Positions 33,559 through 43,532 of a stretch of 64,000 bases of DNA are shown one piece after another. The position numbers and the translations under genes were made by a program. How positions within the stretch are numbered: the stretch's first letter is position 1; each line of letters begins with the position of its first letter. This DNA comes from Sphingobacteriaceae bacterium. GTDB taxonomy: Bacteria; Bacteroidota; Bacteroidia; B-17B0; Aurantibacillaceae. The notes below the pieces were generated by a model. That model was not told the origin of the DNA, did not search any database, and saw only the letters and a list, made by a program, of their open reading frames with translations. The stretch lies in assembly GCA_016709575.1 (NCBI GenBank), contig JADJMM010000006.1, positions 1 through 64,000 on the forward strand. Direction: 5' to 3'.

Positions 33559-34860
33559 CTATTCAATCACCAATTTCCCAACACTAACAACTTCCTTATT
33601 CTGCAAAACAGAATAATTGTAAATCCCTTTAGCAAGATTTTCAGTTTTTATTGGATTATTACCTTGTTTTACAATTTGTTTGTGAACGGTTTGTCCAAGA
33701 ATATTTCTTAATTCAATTTCTCCATTAAAAATATCTTTTGCAATATCAATATTAAAATTACCTGAAGTAGGGTTAGGGTAGATTTTGAAATTTGTTTTGT
33801 TTTCTAAAGTATTAATTCCGTTTACAATTACAGGTGCACATTGCGCATCAAAGTAGGCATAACCTGCGTGTCCGCTATACGGACAATCAACAGCAGTTAC
33901 CTGAACCGTTATACATTGCCCCATCCATAAACTTAAATCAATTGAGGAGTTAGCCCATTTGTTGTAATAATATCCTGCTATGGAAGCAGGAACAGAAGTG
34001 ATAGTACTTGGACTTGCGCAGGTTCCGGTTGGAGTACATGCGGCTCCGGCAGGAGTTGTAATACTGTATTGTGATGCTGTAGCTAACATATTACCTAAAC
34101 AATCTTTAAATAAAATAGTAACAGCACCGTTATCACAACAGCAATGTCCGTTTTGTGCTACAACTATGTAAGCAAAATTGAAAATCACATTAGATGGAGT
34201 AACTACAAAATTTTTCCGAAGTTGATTTACACTTGAACCTGCTGTTTGGTTATTTAGTCGTATAAACCAATCGCCATAACAATTAAAACCATTGGCTGCA
34301 GCAGCACCGGGATAGGCTGTAGTAGTATTACCGAAAACGGACCAAATAGGATAAGATCCGCCAATAATAGGATCAAAATAACCACTACTACCGGGACTAA
34401 TAAGCATTGCTGCATTAGGCGCTCCTGTAATAATGGATGTATTAGTACAATTTCCGGTTGCGCCATAACTAGAGTTACTACCACCATTAATCGTCCATCC
34501 ATTAATTGAATTTGAAGAAGTAATAGTAATTGATGTTGGAGGAGTTGGGTTGGTTAAACTACCTTCTTCAAAATCTTCATTTACACAAGCAGCAGCTGCA
34601 TTTTTCGCAACTCCACTATAATCAATTTTGGGTTCTACCAATCTGATATTGTATTTCTGTTTTATGAATTCACGCTGGTGAACCGATAAATAGATTGGCA
34701 TTTCCTCTGCGGTAATGCCTCTGAAAGGCGCTGCATCTATTAATGATTTCTCATCAAAACCAATTAAGGAATCGTTAAGCGTTAGTTTATTTTCTTGTGA
34801 AAAAGCTACTGAAAAGCTTAAAATAAATAGGGATGTAACAGAAAGTAAATGTTTTTTCAT
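33559..34860 (-). CDS. T9SS type A sorting-domain secreted protein
   Basis: The protein has 433 residues: signal peptide (MKKHLLSVTSLFILSFSVAFSQ), an N-terminal segment rich in charged residues, a central domain rich in Gly, Ser, Asn and Thr with many Cys (NGHCCCDNGAV, CTPTGTC), and a C-terminal sorting domain (IYPNPTSGNFNI ... GIYNYSV ... GKLVIE). It is exported by Sec and then by the type IX system and is likely released or anchored on the cell surface. No catalytic motif is seen. The function of the central domain is unknown. The frame is intact. Confidence 0.82.
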   Translation of the reverse strand: MKKHLLSVTSLFILSFSVAFSQENKLTLNDSLIGFDEKSLIDAAPFRGITAEEMPIYLSVHQREFIKQKYNIRLVEPKIDYSGVAKNAAAACVNEDFEEGSLTNPTPPTSITITSSNSINGWTINGGSNSSYGATGNCTNTSIITGAPNAAMLISPGSSGYFDPIIGGSYPIWSVFGNTTTAYPGAAAANGFNCYGDWFIRLNNQTAGSSVNQLRKNFVVTPSNVIFNFAYIVVAQNGHCCCDNGAVTILFKDCLGNMLATASQYSITTPAGAACTPTGTCASPSTITSVPASIAGYYYNKWANSSIDLSLWMGQCITVQVTAVDCPYSGHAGYAYFDAQCAPVIVNGINTLENKTNFKIYPNPTSGNFNIDIAKDIFNGEIELRNILGQTVHKQIVKQGNNPIKTENLAKGIYNYSVLQNKEVVSVGKLVIE

Positions 34861-34879
34861 GTATATAAATTTATTGTTA

Positions 34880-34913
34880 TAAATATACTTAAACCTTCAA
34901 GAACCGTACCAAA
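34880..34913 (-). promoter_or_regulatory. Possible promoter of the T9SS gene
   Basis: On the minus strand TTTG (34913-34910) is followed after 22 bp by TATATTTA (34887-34880), one base from TAnnTTTG, and then by the ATG at 34860. Spacing is at the long end of the range. Confidence 0.35.
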
Positions 34914-34999
34914 AACCCTCTAAAACCCATGTAATTTGAGTGAAGGTTAGCTTCGGCTGAGTCTCTTTAAATATCGAATACAATTTCTATCTTTACACC

Positions 35000-37004
35000 A
35001 TGTTAATTACAGCAGAAACTCCCATAAAATTCGACAGAAAAAAGCAAAAGGATGATACCCTTTTAAAGCTTTATAAAAATATTTTAAAGCCACGTATGAT
35101 TGAAGAAAAAATGCTTCTTCTTTTACGTCAAGGTCGCATTGCTAAATGGTTCTCCGGTATTGGTCAGGAAGCTATTTCGGTTGGTGTTGCTTCAGCTTTA
35201 AATAAGGATGAATTTATTTTACCAATGCACCGTAACTTAGGTGTATTCACAACAAGAGAAATTCCTTTAAACCGTTTGTTCTCTCAATTTCAAGGTAAGC
35301 CCGGTGGATTTACACAAGGACGCGATCGTTCTTTTCACTTCGGCACACAAGACTATAAAATTGTAGGAATGATTTCGCATTTAGGTCCGCAATTAGGTGT
35401 GGCCGATGGAATTGCTTTAGCTGATAAATTAAAGAAAGATAAAAAAGTAACTGTTGTATTTAGTGGCGATGGTGGTGCAAGTGAAGGTGATTTTCACGAA
35501 AGTATAAATACCGCAGCTGTTTGGGATTTACCTGTGATTTTTGTGATTGAAAATAATGGTTACGGATTAAGTACACCAAGCAACGAGCAATTCAGATGTA
35601 AATCTTTTGCCGATAAAGCTATCGGTTATGGAATAGAAGGGGTGACGGTAGATGGAAATAACGTATTGAAAGTTTATGAAACCGTTAAAAATTTAGCAGA
35701 ATCAATTCGCGAAAATCCAAGACCCGTAATTTTAGAATGCGTTACGTTTCGTATGCGTGGACATGAAGAAGCGAGCAGGAACAAAATATGTACCGAAAGA
35801 ATTATTTGAAGTGCGGGGTAAAAAAGATCCTGTAAATAATTTCGAACGATTCTTAATTAATGAAGGTGTAATCACAGATGACACTATTGAAAATTTAAGA
35901 GCAGAAATTAAAAAGGAAATAGAAGATAATTTAGAAATTGCTTTTGCAGAAACATTACCACCTCCTGATACTGAAAAAGAATTAGCTGAATTATACAAAC
36001 CATTTTCAGTAGGCGATACAACTCCTGTTGATGGTGCAAAAAGCGAGAAACGGTTAATTGATGCCATTTCTGACGCGATGCGTTTAGCTATGCGTAAACA
36101 TGATAATTTAATTTTAATGGGACAAGACATTGCTGATTACGGTGGTGTTTTTAAAATTACTGAAGGTTTTGTTGAAGAATTTGGAAAGGGCCGAGTAAGA
36201 AATACACCGTTATGCGAATCCGCAATTTTAGGAACAGGTTTTGGTTTATCAATAAACAAACACAAAGCAATGGTAGAAATGCAATTCGCTGATTTTGTGA
36301 GCGAGGGCATGACACAAATTGTAAATAATTTAGCAAAGAGTCATTACCGTTGGGGACAAAACGCCGATGTAGTTGTTCGTATGCCTACAGGTGCAGGTGT
36401 TGCAGCTGGTCCTTTTCATAGTCAGAGTAACGAAGCATGGTTTTTTAAAACGCCTGGGTTAAAAATTGTTTATCCTGCATTTCCATCGGATGCGAAAGGG
36501 TTATTATTAACTGCATTTGAAGATCCGAATCCTGTTATGTTTTTTGAGCATAAAGGATTGTATAGAAGTATAACTGAAAACATTCCAGACGATTATTATA
36601 CTATACCTTTTGGTAAAGCAAAATTATTGCGTGAAGGAAATGATGTAACTATTGTGAGTTACGGTTTAGGTGTGCATTGGGCATTAGAAACTTTGAATGA
36701 AAACGAAAACATCAAAGCTGATTTAATTGATTTAAGAACTTTAGCACCATTAGATACTGAAACGATTTTTGAATCGGTAAAGAAAACAGGACGTGTAATT
36801 GTTTTGCATGAAGACACATTAACAGGTGGAATAGGAGGAGAGATTGCCTCTTTAATTACTGAAAATTGTTTTGAGTATTTAGATGCTCCTGTAATGCGCG
36901 AAGGAAGTTTAGATACGCCTGTACCAATGAATGCAGATTTAGAAATAAATTTCCTTCCAAAGGAGCGTTTTAAGCAAAAACTTAACATTCTTTTAGAATA
37001 TTAG
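35000..37004 (+). CDS. Fused E1 alpha/beta 2-oxoacid (branched-chain) dehydrogenase (frame broken near 35777)
   Basis: About 668 residues. The alpha part binds thiamine pyrophosphate through SGDGGASEGDFHE and, about 25 residues later, VIENNGYG. The beta part starts near residue 350 with LILMGQDIADYGGVFK and ends with the transketolase C-terminal domain (TGRVIVLHEDTLTGGIGGE). The fused architecture is typical of Bacteroidota. The substrate is probably branched-chain 2-oxoacids or pyruvate, with E2 and E3 encoded elsewhere. The frame breaks after HEEAS. Removing one A near 35777 gives HEEASGTKYVPKELF. The start at 35000 is the first ATG. Confidence 0.9.
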
Positions 37005-37044
37005 AAAGATAAACTCCGTATTTTTAAAATCTAAACCCTTAAAT

Positions 37045-37608
37045 ATGAAAAAACATTTAATCACTATTTTGGCTGCAACAACTTTAGTTAGTTCAGCTTT
37101 TACAATGGCAATGATTTGGAAAGCTGATGAAAAAGCGAGTACTGTAAAATGGGAATTACCCAACAATCCCGGTCACAAAGGAACATTTGGTAACTTAGCT
37201 GCAACAATTGATTTTGATAAAGCTAATTTAGCTCAATCAAAAATAACAGCATCTATAGATGTAAAAACAATAGATGGTGGAGATCCTAAATTGAATAATC
37301 ATTTATTACAAGCTGATTATTTTGATGCAGAAAAATTCCCAAAAATAACTTTTACTTCAACTTCAATTGAAGCAAACGCAAGCGGAGAAGCTTATGTTGC
37401 AAAAGGAACTTTGCATATGAAAGATTCAATTAAAAATGTTGATATACCATTTACTTTTACCGAGAATTCTAAAGATAAAGCTACTTTTAGTGGTACACTT
37501 ACTGTAATGGCGAGCGATTATGGTGTGATGAAATCCAGACCTGGAAAAGATCCTTCGCAACCTGGCGATAAAACAATTATTACAATTGTTGTTCCGGTTA
37601 ATAAATAA
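37045..37608 (+). CDS. yceI: YceI family exported lipid-binding protein
   Basis: The protein has 187 residues with signal peptide MKKHLITILAATTLVSSAF. The mature part is the YceI lipocalin-like barrel: STVKWELPN, then TIDFDKANLAQSKITASIDV, KFPKITFTSTSI and the late DYGVMKSRPGKDP segment. YceI proteins bind long isoprenoid or fatty-amide chains in the periplasm. It is a single gene 40 nt after the E1 gene, followed by a strong bidirectional terminator. Confidence 0.9.
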   Translation: MKKHLITILAATTLVSSAFTMAMIWKADEKASTVKWELPNNPGHKGTFGNLAATIDFDKANLAQSKITASIDVKTIDGGDPKLNNHLLQADYFDAEKFPKITFTSTSIEANASGEAYVAKGTLHMKDSIKNVDIPFTFTENSKDKATFSGTLTVMASDYGVMKSRPGKDPSQPGDKTIITIVVPVNK

Positions 37609-37628
37609 AATAGCAGATGATATTATAA

Positions 37629-37659
37629 AAAAAAGCCCCGTTGTTTAACGGGGCTTTTT
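37629..37659. terminator. Bidirectional terminator between yceI and a T9SS gene
   Basis: AAAAGCCCCGTT-GTTT-AACGGGGCTTTT is a perfect GC-rich hairpin flanked by A and T runs, so it works in both directions. It separates yceI (plus) from the convergent T9SS gene that ends at 37678. Confidence 0.88.
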
Positions 37660-37677
37660 ATTTGGAGTTAATTCTGA

Positions 37678-39055
37678 TTATTCAATCACCATCTTAATGG
37701 TTTTGTAATTATCGTTTACTCTTAATACAACATTGTAAATACCTTGAGCGTAACCACTCATATCGATTTGATTTACGCCTTTTAATTCTTTAGCTTCTTT
37801 TACTAATTGTCCGATGTTATTGTAAACCATTACATCAAATGTACTTTCAAAATTAGCTTGTACGGTAAATACGCCTTTGCCAGGGTTTGGATAAAGTGCA
37901 ACATTAATTAAATCAACATATTGATTATTAATGCCGGTTGTTAAGGCTCCATGATTCATAACAGAATAATCTTGAATGGATGTTGGAAAGCTATTAAATG
38001 TCGCGTAAATATCATTATTAACTGGGTTTATACTTAGGTCTGTTATTTGTGCAAAGTTCATTATACCGGAAACGTTAAGGGTATCGATTAGCTGAAAACC
38101 GGAGGTTTGACTATTGCAATTGTAAATACTTCTTCCTTGTCCGGTACCTGAAATAATAAATGAGTTATTACTTGTGAAAGCTATGCAAGATTGTGCTAAA
38201 TTTTTTCTAAAATTAAGAGTGTCGCCAAAGTTAATCCAATTGGCGCCGTTAAATTTCTTCATGACTACATTGTTTGATGTGGCTTTGTGGAAGAAAGCAA
38301 AAAGTTCATTAGCGGAGTTGGCGTATATTTTGGCTCCGTAACTTGTGTACCCGGTATTGTAAAGAATAGTGTCGCCAACAATTGATTCATTTGTTCCGTT
38401 GTATCTTTTTACAAATTGTTTGTAAATGGATGATGGAAATGTGTTTGATGAAACATTGTAAACTAAGTGATTATTTGAATCGAAAGTTAATGTGTTATCC
38501 CCAACAAATTGATATATATATGTTGTGCTTCCTGCGGTTTGCGGTAATGTAAACACTAAACTCCAAGCTGTTCCGTTAAATTTAAATATTTTTCTGTCGT
38601 TACAAGCTACGTATAATCCTCCGGTGTTGTCAATAGCAAAGTCAAAATTTAAACTTGATGTATATCCCGGAAGGTTTGAACCTACATTTACCCAATTTGT
38701 GCCATCGTATTTTTTTACTCTTAATGCTCCTGTTTCTGTAGGCTACATATGGCTCATTATTATAAATTTCAGTATCAATAGCACCAATATTACCTGTTGT
38801 GGTAATAGCTCCCAAATTAACCCACGAACTACCATTGAACGTTTTTGGTAGAATGTGTGGTCCAGACGATGATGAATTCCCATTCATACAAATAGAAATA
38901 GGGGTTCCGTCGGTTTTAAAAACTGTTTCCGCGTTTCCGTGACTTTTTATAGATACCGTATTTCCAGTTACCGACATATTGCCAACGTAAGCCCAATTTT
39001 GTGCTGTAAGTAAACTTGTAATTAGTAGTTGTAGAAGTAAAAGTTTTGATTTCAT
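37678..39055 (-). CDS. T9SS type A sorting-domain secreted protein, propeller-like (frame broken near 38741)
   Basis: About 458 residues: signal peptide MKSKLLLLQLLITSLLTAQ, repeated short motifs of the type FNGSSWVNLG, YDGTNWVNVG and FNGTAWSLV that suggest a beta-propeller, and a C-terminal sorting domain (LYPNPGKGVFTVQANF ... YKTIKMVIE). The first frame leaves the pattern at YVAYRNRS. The other frame continues TETGALRVKKYDG. A one-base change near 38741 joins them. The sorting-domain DNA is nearly identical to that of the subtilisin gene at 43533. Function is unknown; it is probably a secreted surface protein. Confidence 0.78.
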
Positions 39056-39122
39056 ATCCTTTTTTTTGTTGTAAAGGAATGATTATTAAACCGGCATGTC
39101 AACTCATACAAATATGGGTTTT

Positions 39123-39770
39123 CTAGGCAATTTGATTATTAATAGCAAATTTAATGAGGCCTGCTAAAGTTTTGGTACCCGTTTTTTCGTAAATATTCTG
39201 GCGGTGAAAATCAACCGTTTGTTTTCCTATAAACAATAGTTCAGCAATTTCCTTGCTGGTTTTTTCGTTGACTATAAGTTTAAGAACTTCTATTTCTCTT
39301 GAACTGAGATTGGTGTTTTTTATTTCTGTTTGATTAGTTTTTACCCTCTGTTTTTCTAGTATTTGCTGCATTAGTTTTTTCTCGTAATGCACTTTGCCTT
39401 CCAATATATTATCAATAGCATTAAATAACTCTTCTTTACCTGAATTTTTTAAAATGTATCCTTCTACTTCTGTTTGAAATAGTTTGAATATCATCTCTAA
39501 TTCATCACTCATGCTTATTACTAATAATGGAATTTCAGGATAATTCTCTTTTATAATCGCCATTAGGGTAAAGCCATTTATCCCTGGCATTTTTAAGTCA
39601 GAGATAATTAAATCTATAGCATTTTCTTTTATAGCTTGAAGTAAATCATTGCCATTATTAGATTCACCAATTACTTTTATATTATTTTTTTGCTGTAGCA
39701 ATAGTTTAATCCCATCAATTACTAATTGATGATCATCGGCAATCCATATCTTTTTTATATTGTTAGGCAT
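39123..39770 (-). CDS. LuxR/NarL-type response regulator
   Basis: The protein has 215 residues. The receiver domain has ADDH at 11-14, the phospho-acceptor Asp near residue 58 (LIISDLKMPG), and the conserved Thr/Ser and Lys positions (VISMSD and YILKNSGKEE). A C-terminal LuxR helix-turn-helix (NLSSREIEVLKLI ... TVDFHRQNIYEKTG) binds DNA. It starts 3 nt after the stop of the histidine kinase gene and is its cognate regulator. Targets are unknown; the pair is surrounded by T9SS cargo genes. Confidence 0.92.
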   Translation of the reverse strand: MPNNIKKIWIADDHQLVIDGIKLLLQQKNNIKVIGESNNGNDLLQAIKENAIDLIISDLKMPGINGFTLMAIIKENYPEIPLLVISMSDELEMIFKLFQTEVEGYILKNSGKEELFNAIDNILEGKVHYEKKLMQQILEKQRVKTNQTEIKNTNLSSREIEVLKLIVNEKTSKEIAELLFIGKQTVDFHRQNIYEKTGTKTLAGLIKFAINNQIA

Positions 39771-39773
39771 AAA

Positions 39774-41408
39774 TTATGTTGTTATTTCAAAATCAGGAAA
39801 TAAAGTAACAGTCAATTCTGTACCGTTTTCGGCGCTTGAATTTATTTTGTAGGTGCCGTTAAACAATTCTATTCTTGCTTTAATATTTTTCCAACCAATT
39901 CCTTGCGATTGATTTATCTGCGAGCTATCAAAAAATTTCCCGTCGTCTGAAATTGTAATTGTAAGTTTCGGTTCATTTAATGCAAGAGCTATATTAATTG
40001 TTTTTGCTTCGGCATGTTTTAAAATATTGTTTAGAATCTCTTGTATAATTCTATAAACTACTATTTGCGATTTTTTAGTCAGCGAAATTAACTCTGTATT
40101 TGATTTTATGAATAGAACGATTGAATTACTTTTGTTTATCCGATTTGCTAATTCATTTAAAGATGCTAATAAATTTAATTCAGTTAAGGATTGTGGCATT
40201 AATTGGTGTGATATTTGCCTTACTTCTGAAGAAGCTGTATCTATTATTTCACTTAGATTATTGGTGATTTTTATATCTTCTGTATTTTCTTTTGAAAGGG
40301 CAGAGACATTTAATTTTATTGCCGATAATAAATGCCCAACGCCATCATGTAAATCAGATGCAATCCGGGTTCTTTCTTGTTCCTGAGCCTGTAATACTTC
40401 TAAGAATCTTATGCGCTGCTGTTCTCTTAATTCCTCATCAAATTTTTTCTGTCTTTTAATTGATTTTATTTTATAAATGACATATGAAACTCCTGTAGTA
40501 ATAATAACACCAATAAGTATCAGCCAAAATAACAATTGATTTTTCCTCTTTAATTCAAGATTTTCCATCTCTTTTTTTTGTGTTTCAAAAAGTGATTGAT
40601 ATTTGGCTAAATTTTCAGCAGTTTTTTGTTTAAAAATATTGTCCCTTAAATCTGTATATTGCTGATAACATTTATGACAGGAATCGGCCTCTTTACAATT
40701 TCTGTACGCCGACGCCATACAAATTAAAGCGTACATCTGCCCATCTATTTGGTTAATGGATTGATATGTGTCTTTTGCTTCTTTTAAGTATTTTATAGCC
40801 GAAGAACACCTGTCGGTTTCCATTAAAAAAATTCCCCGCTTAGTTAAATAAAAGGCATAAGTGTTAGGGTCATTCTCCTTTTTCGAGTAGTATTCACAAG
40901 TATCTAAATAAGCTTCTCCACCTTTTATATCATTAAAAGATCTGAATCGAAGTTCAAAAAATAATGCATATAAGGTAGAAAGCTCTTTGTGCTTGTTCCA
41001 TGATTTTAAATAGAGCCTTGCTTTATTAAGGTAGAACATGGAGGAATCTTTTAATCCCATTTCACAATAGATAGCACCAATATTTCGGTAGTTTTTACCA
41101 AGTAATGAATCTAAATGGCATGATTCTGCAAACCTGTTTGATTTTCTAAACAAATCTATAGCTGTTTTTTTGTTTTGTAAATAGTAATATAGTCGTCCTA
41201 TTTTAAGATGAGTAAGTGAAAGTAACAAACAATTATTGCTATTTGATAGCGAATTAAGAGATTTAAGTTCTTCATTCAAAGCTTCGGCATAATGCCCTAA
41301 ATTGAATAGACTATCGCCTTTTAATAAAGAATAACTCGTTTGTGAATACGAATTAAAATTTAGTAGAAAGAGTAAAGCAGTTATAAGTATGGTTTTGTGT
41401 TTCAGCAT
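39774..41408 (-). CDS. TPR sensor histidine kinase (HisKA_3 type)
   Basis: About 544 residues from the ATG at 41408; the upstream ATG at 41513 lacks a signal peptide and is rejected. A signal peptide (MLKHKTILITALLFLLNFNSYSQ) precedes TPR repeats (about 25-280). Next are a transmembrane helix (LLFWLILIGVIITTGVSYVIY), the HisKA_3 H-box (RIASDLHDGVGHLLSAIKLN) and a GHKL ATPase (TISDDGKFFD, GIGWKNIKARIE). This is the NarX/DesK-like class that pairs with LuxR regulators, and the regulator follows 3 nt downstream. The sensed signal is probably protein- or peptide-like, read by the exported TPR region. Confidence 0.9.
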   Translation of the reverse strand: MLKHKTILITALLFLLNFNSYSQTSYSLLKGDSLFNLGHYAEALNEELKSLNSLSNSNNCLLLSLTHLKIGRLYYYLQNKKTAIDLFRKSNRFAESCHLDSLLGKNYRNIGAIYCEMGLKDSSMFYLNKARLYLKSWNKHKELSTLYALFFELRFRSFNDIKGGEAYLDTCEYYSKKENDPNTYAFYLTKRGIFLMETDRCSSAIKYLKEAKDTYQSINQIDGQMYALICMASAYRNCKEADSCHKCYQQYTDLRDNIFKQKTAENLAKYQSLFETQKKEMENLELKRKNQLLFWLILIGVIITTGVSYVIYKIKSIKRQKKFDEELREQQRIRFLEVLQAQEQERTRIASDLHDGVGHLLSAIKLNVSALSKENTEDIKITNNLSEIIDTASSEVRQISHQLMPQSLTELNLLASLNELANRINKSNSIVLFIKSNTELISLTKKSQIVVYRIIQEILNNILKHAEAKTINIALALNEPKLTITISDDGKFFDSSQINQSQGIGWKNIKARIELFNGTYKINSSAENGTELTVTLFPDFEITT

Positions 41409-41642
41409 TAATTCTTTTGATGCTTTTATTTTTTTAAATTGCAAATTGAAGATAGGTTTAATTCGGATGCTTAATAAAAAAAACTTACCATTTATCATAA
41501 GAATTTGATCCAATATTGCTATAAAATTACATTATTTGTTATACAACACAACAAATTTGGATTTTGTAAGAGGGAAAAAGTCCCCACTTTTAAAAATTTA
41601 AACAATAAAGTGCTTAACCTAATCCAGATAGTAACATAAACA

Positions 41643-41671
41643 AAAAAGGCTACCCGTTTGGATAACCTTTT
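41643..41671 (-). terminator. Terminator of the SBBP-repeat T9SS gene (minus strand)
   Basis: Read on the minus strand, AAAGGTTATCC-AAAC-GGGTAGCCTTT folds with two G-U pairs and ends in a T run. It lies 40 nt after the stop at 41711. On the plus strand the same pairs would be A-C mismatches, so the direction is clear. Confidence 0.7.
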
Positions 41672-41710
41672 ACTTTTATAATGTAATGAGCCGTACTTGC
41701 TTCTGCCTTA

Positions 41711-43429
41711 TTATTCAATCACCACTTTAATGGTTTTGTAATTATCATTTGCTTTTACAACAATATTGTAAATACCTTTTGATCCTGATAAATCAATTTT
41801 GTTAATACCACTTAAGTTAGCTCCTTCTTTAACTATTTGTCCAATGGCATTGTAAATTGTTACATCAAAGTTGTCTTCAAATTTGGTTTGCAAACTAAAG
41901 TTACCATTGTTAGGATTTGGAAATACAGTAATAACTTCTTCATCTATTAATTCTTTTACTCCTATGTCAATACGCTGACTATATCTTGCAAAGAATATAT
42001 CGTTCATTCCGGCATTTGTAACATTGCTGGTACCTGTGCCCGGATTGCAATCAAACACATTACTATCATAGCTACCACTAATAAATACATTCTCTAAACC
42101 ATCAACAGTTATAGCTCTAGCATAATCATAATTGGCACCACCGATAGAAAACGCCCACTGTAATGCATTTGATGAGGCGTATTTCGCAATAAATACATCT
42201 TCACTTACCGATGCGGAAGTTAAATTGGTTACCCCGCCATATGGATCAAAATCAGTTGTTCCAAAAAAACTACCGGTTATATATACATTTCCTGCCGCAT
42301 CGTTTGTAGGATAAATATTTGTGCTGATTCCTAAAATTGAAAAGGCAGATTGATAAGCCCCCGCTGTTGAATATTTTGCAATGAAACCAGCGTAACCGGC
42401 ACCATTTAATAAAGCAGTTCCGGCACTCGGATCAAAATCAACTCCATTACCATTAAATACACCGGTTGCGCAACATTTCCGCTTTGGTCAAAAGTTAACC
42501 CTCCTGATAATTCGTCTCCTGTACTTGCAATTTTAAATGCCCATTGATATTGCCCCTGAACTATTATATTTTCCAATAAACAAATCAAGATCAGATGCAG
42601 AGGCAGATAAGAAAGCAGTGCCTGCTCCTGGATTCATATCAATGTTGCTGCCCATAAAAGTTCCGATTGTATAAACGTTTTCTGAAGCATCAAGTGCTAA
42701 ACCTTGCCATTCATCGCTGTTGCTACTTCCTCCTGTTAAAAATGCCCACTGGTACTGACCGTTAGTATTGTATTTGGCAATAAATGCATCTTTAAAAGTT
42801 ACTGGTGTTAAAATAGCAGTTCCTGCACTCGGATCGAAATCGCAATTTGCACCTTCAATACCTCCGCAAACATAAACATTACCGCTTGCACTAACTTTAA
42901 TATCAACAGCGTAATCAGCCTGATCGCCCCCAAATCCAATAGCCCATTGAAACACGCCATTAGAATTGAATTTGGCAACAAAGTTGTCGCTTGTACCGTT
43001 ATTAGAAGCCAAAGTGTAAGAACTAGCAGTAGGATCAAAATCAACACTTGTTCCTTCAAAATTTCCGGTAACATAAACATTATCTGAAGCATCGGTAGCA
43101 ATTCCATTAATTGATATGTCAAAACCTCCTGCACCAACTTTTACACCCCAAACAAATTGCCCTTGTGGAGATAATTTAATAATTGCTGAACGATTATAAG
43201 TAGTAGTGCCACTCATAGTGTAAGTGGAAGCACTAGGATCTAGATCGATAACGGCTCCAAGAAATGTTCCTGCCAGACAAATATTCCCTTGGGAATCTAA
43301 AGCATGATCACGGCCATTGTCGAAATCTGTTCCACCTAGTCTGTTAGAAAAATGATGAAATGGAATTTGAGCTTGTAATGTAACAATGCTAATTCCGAAT
43401 ATAAACGCTGCAAATAAATGTTTTTTCAT
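41711..43429 (-). CDS. SBBP-repeat beta-propeller protein with T9SS sorting domain (frame broken twice)
   Basis: About 573 residues. Signal peptide MKKHLFAAFIFGISIVTLQA is followed by many repeats of the form FDPSAGTA ... FIAKYNTNGQYQWAF and ASGNVYVCG, typical of SBBP beta-propeller repeats, and then a sorting domain (VFPNPNNGNFSL ... YKTIKVVIE). Frame breaks near 42555 (CCCC) and near 42468 interrupt the repeats. One-base repair at each gives SSGQYQWAFKIA and GNVYATGVFNGN. The start is the ATG at 43429, not the ATG at 43468. It is probably a secreted or surface protein; its ligand is unknown. Confidence 0.78.
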
Positions 43430-43472
43430 GAAATTAATTTTATCGAAGATAATAAATAATTGTAGCAATAAA

Positions 43473-43498
43473 AAAGGCTATCCAAATGGATAGCCTTT
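43473..43498 (-). terminator. Terminator of the subtilisin gene (minus strand)
   Basis: AAAGGCTATCC-AAAT-GGATAGCCTTT is a perfect 11-bp hairpin with a T-run on both strands. It lies just after the stop of the gene at 43533 and just before the start of the SBBP gene. Confidence 0.82.
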
Positions 43499-43503
43499 AA
43501 GAC

Positions 43504-43519
43504 TCTGACTTACGTCAGA
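43504..43519. repeat. Short palindromic repeat
   Basis: TCTGAC-TTAC-GTCAGA forms a 6-bp hairpin between the subtilisin stop and its terminator. It may be a REP-type fragment or a second terminator stem. Confidence 0.4.
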
Positions 43520-43532
43520 ATGACCGTGATAA

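Noticed and set aside
34989..34996. TATCTTTA as promoter of the E1 dehydrogenase gene
   Set aside because: It ends only 3 nt before the ATG, which would leave no leader, and its last base does not match the consensus.
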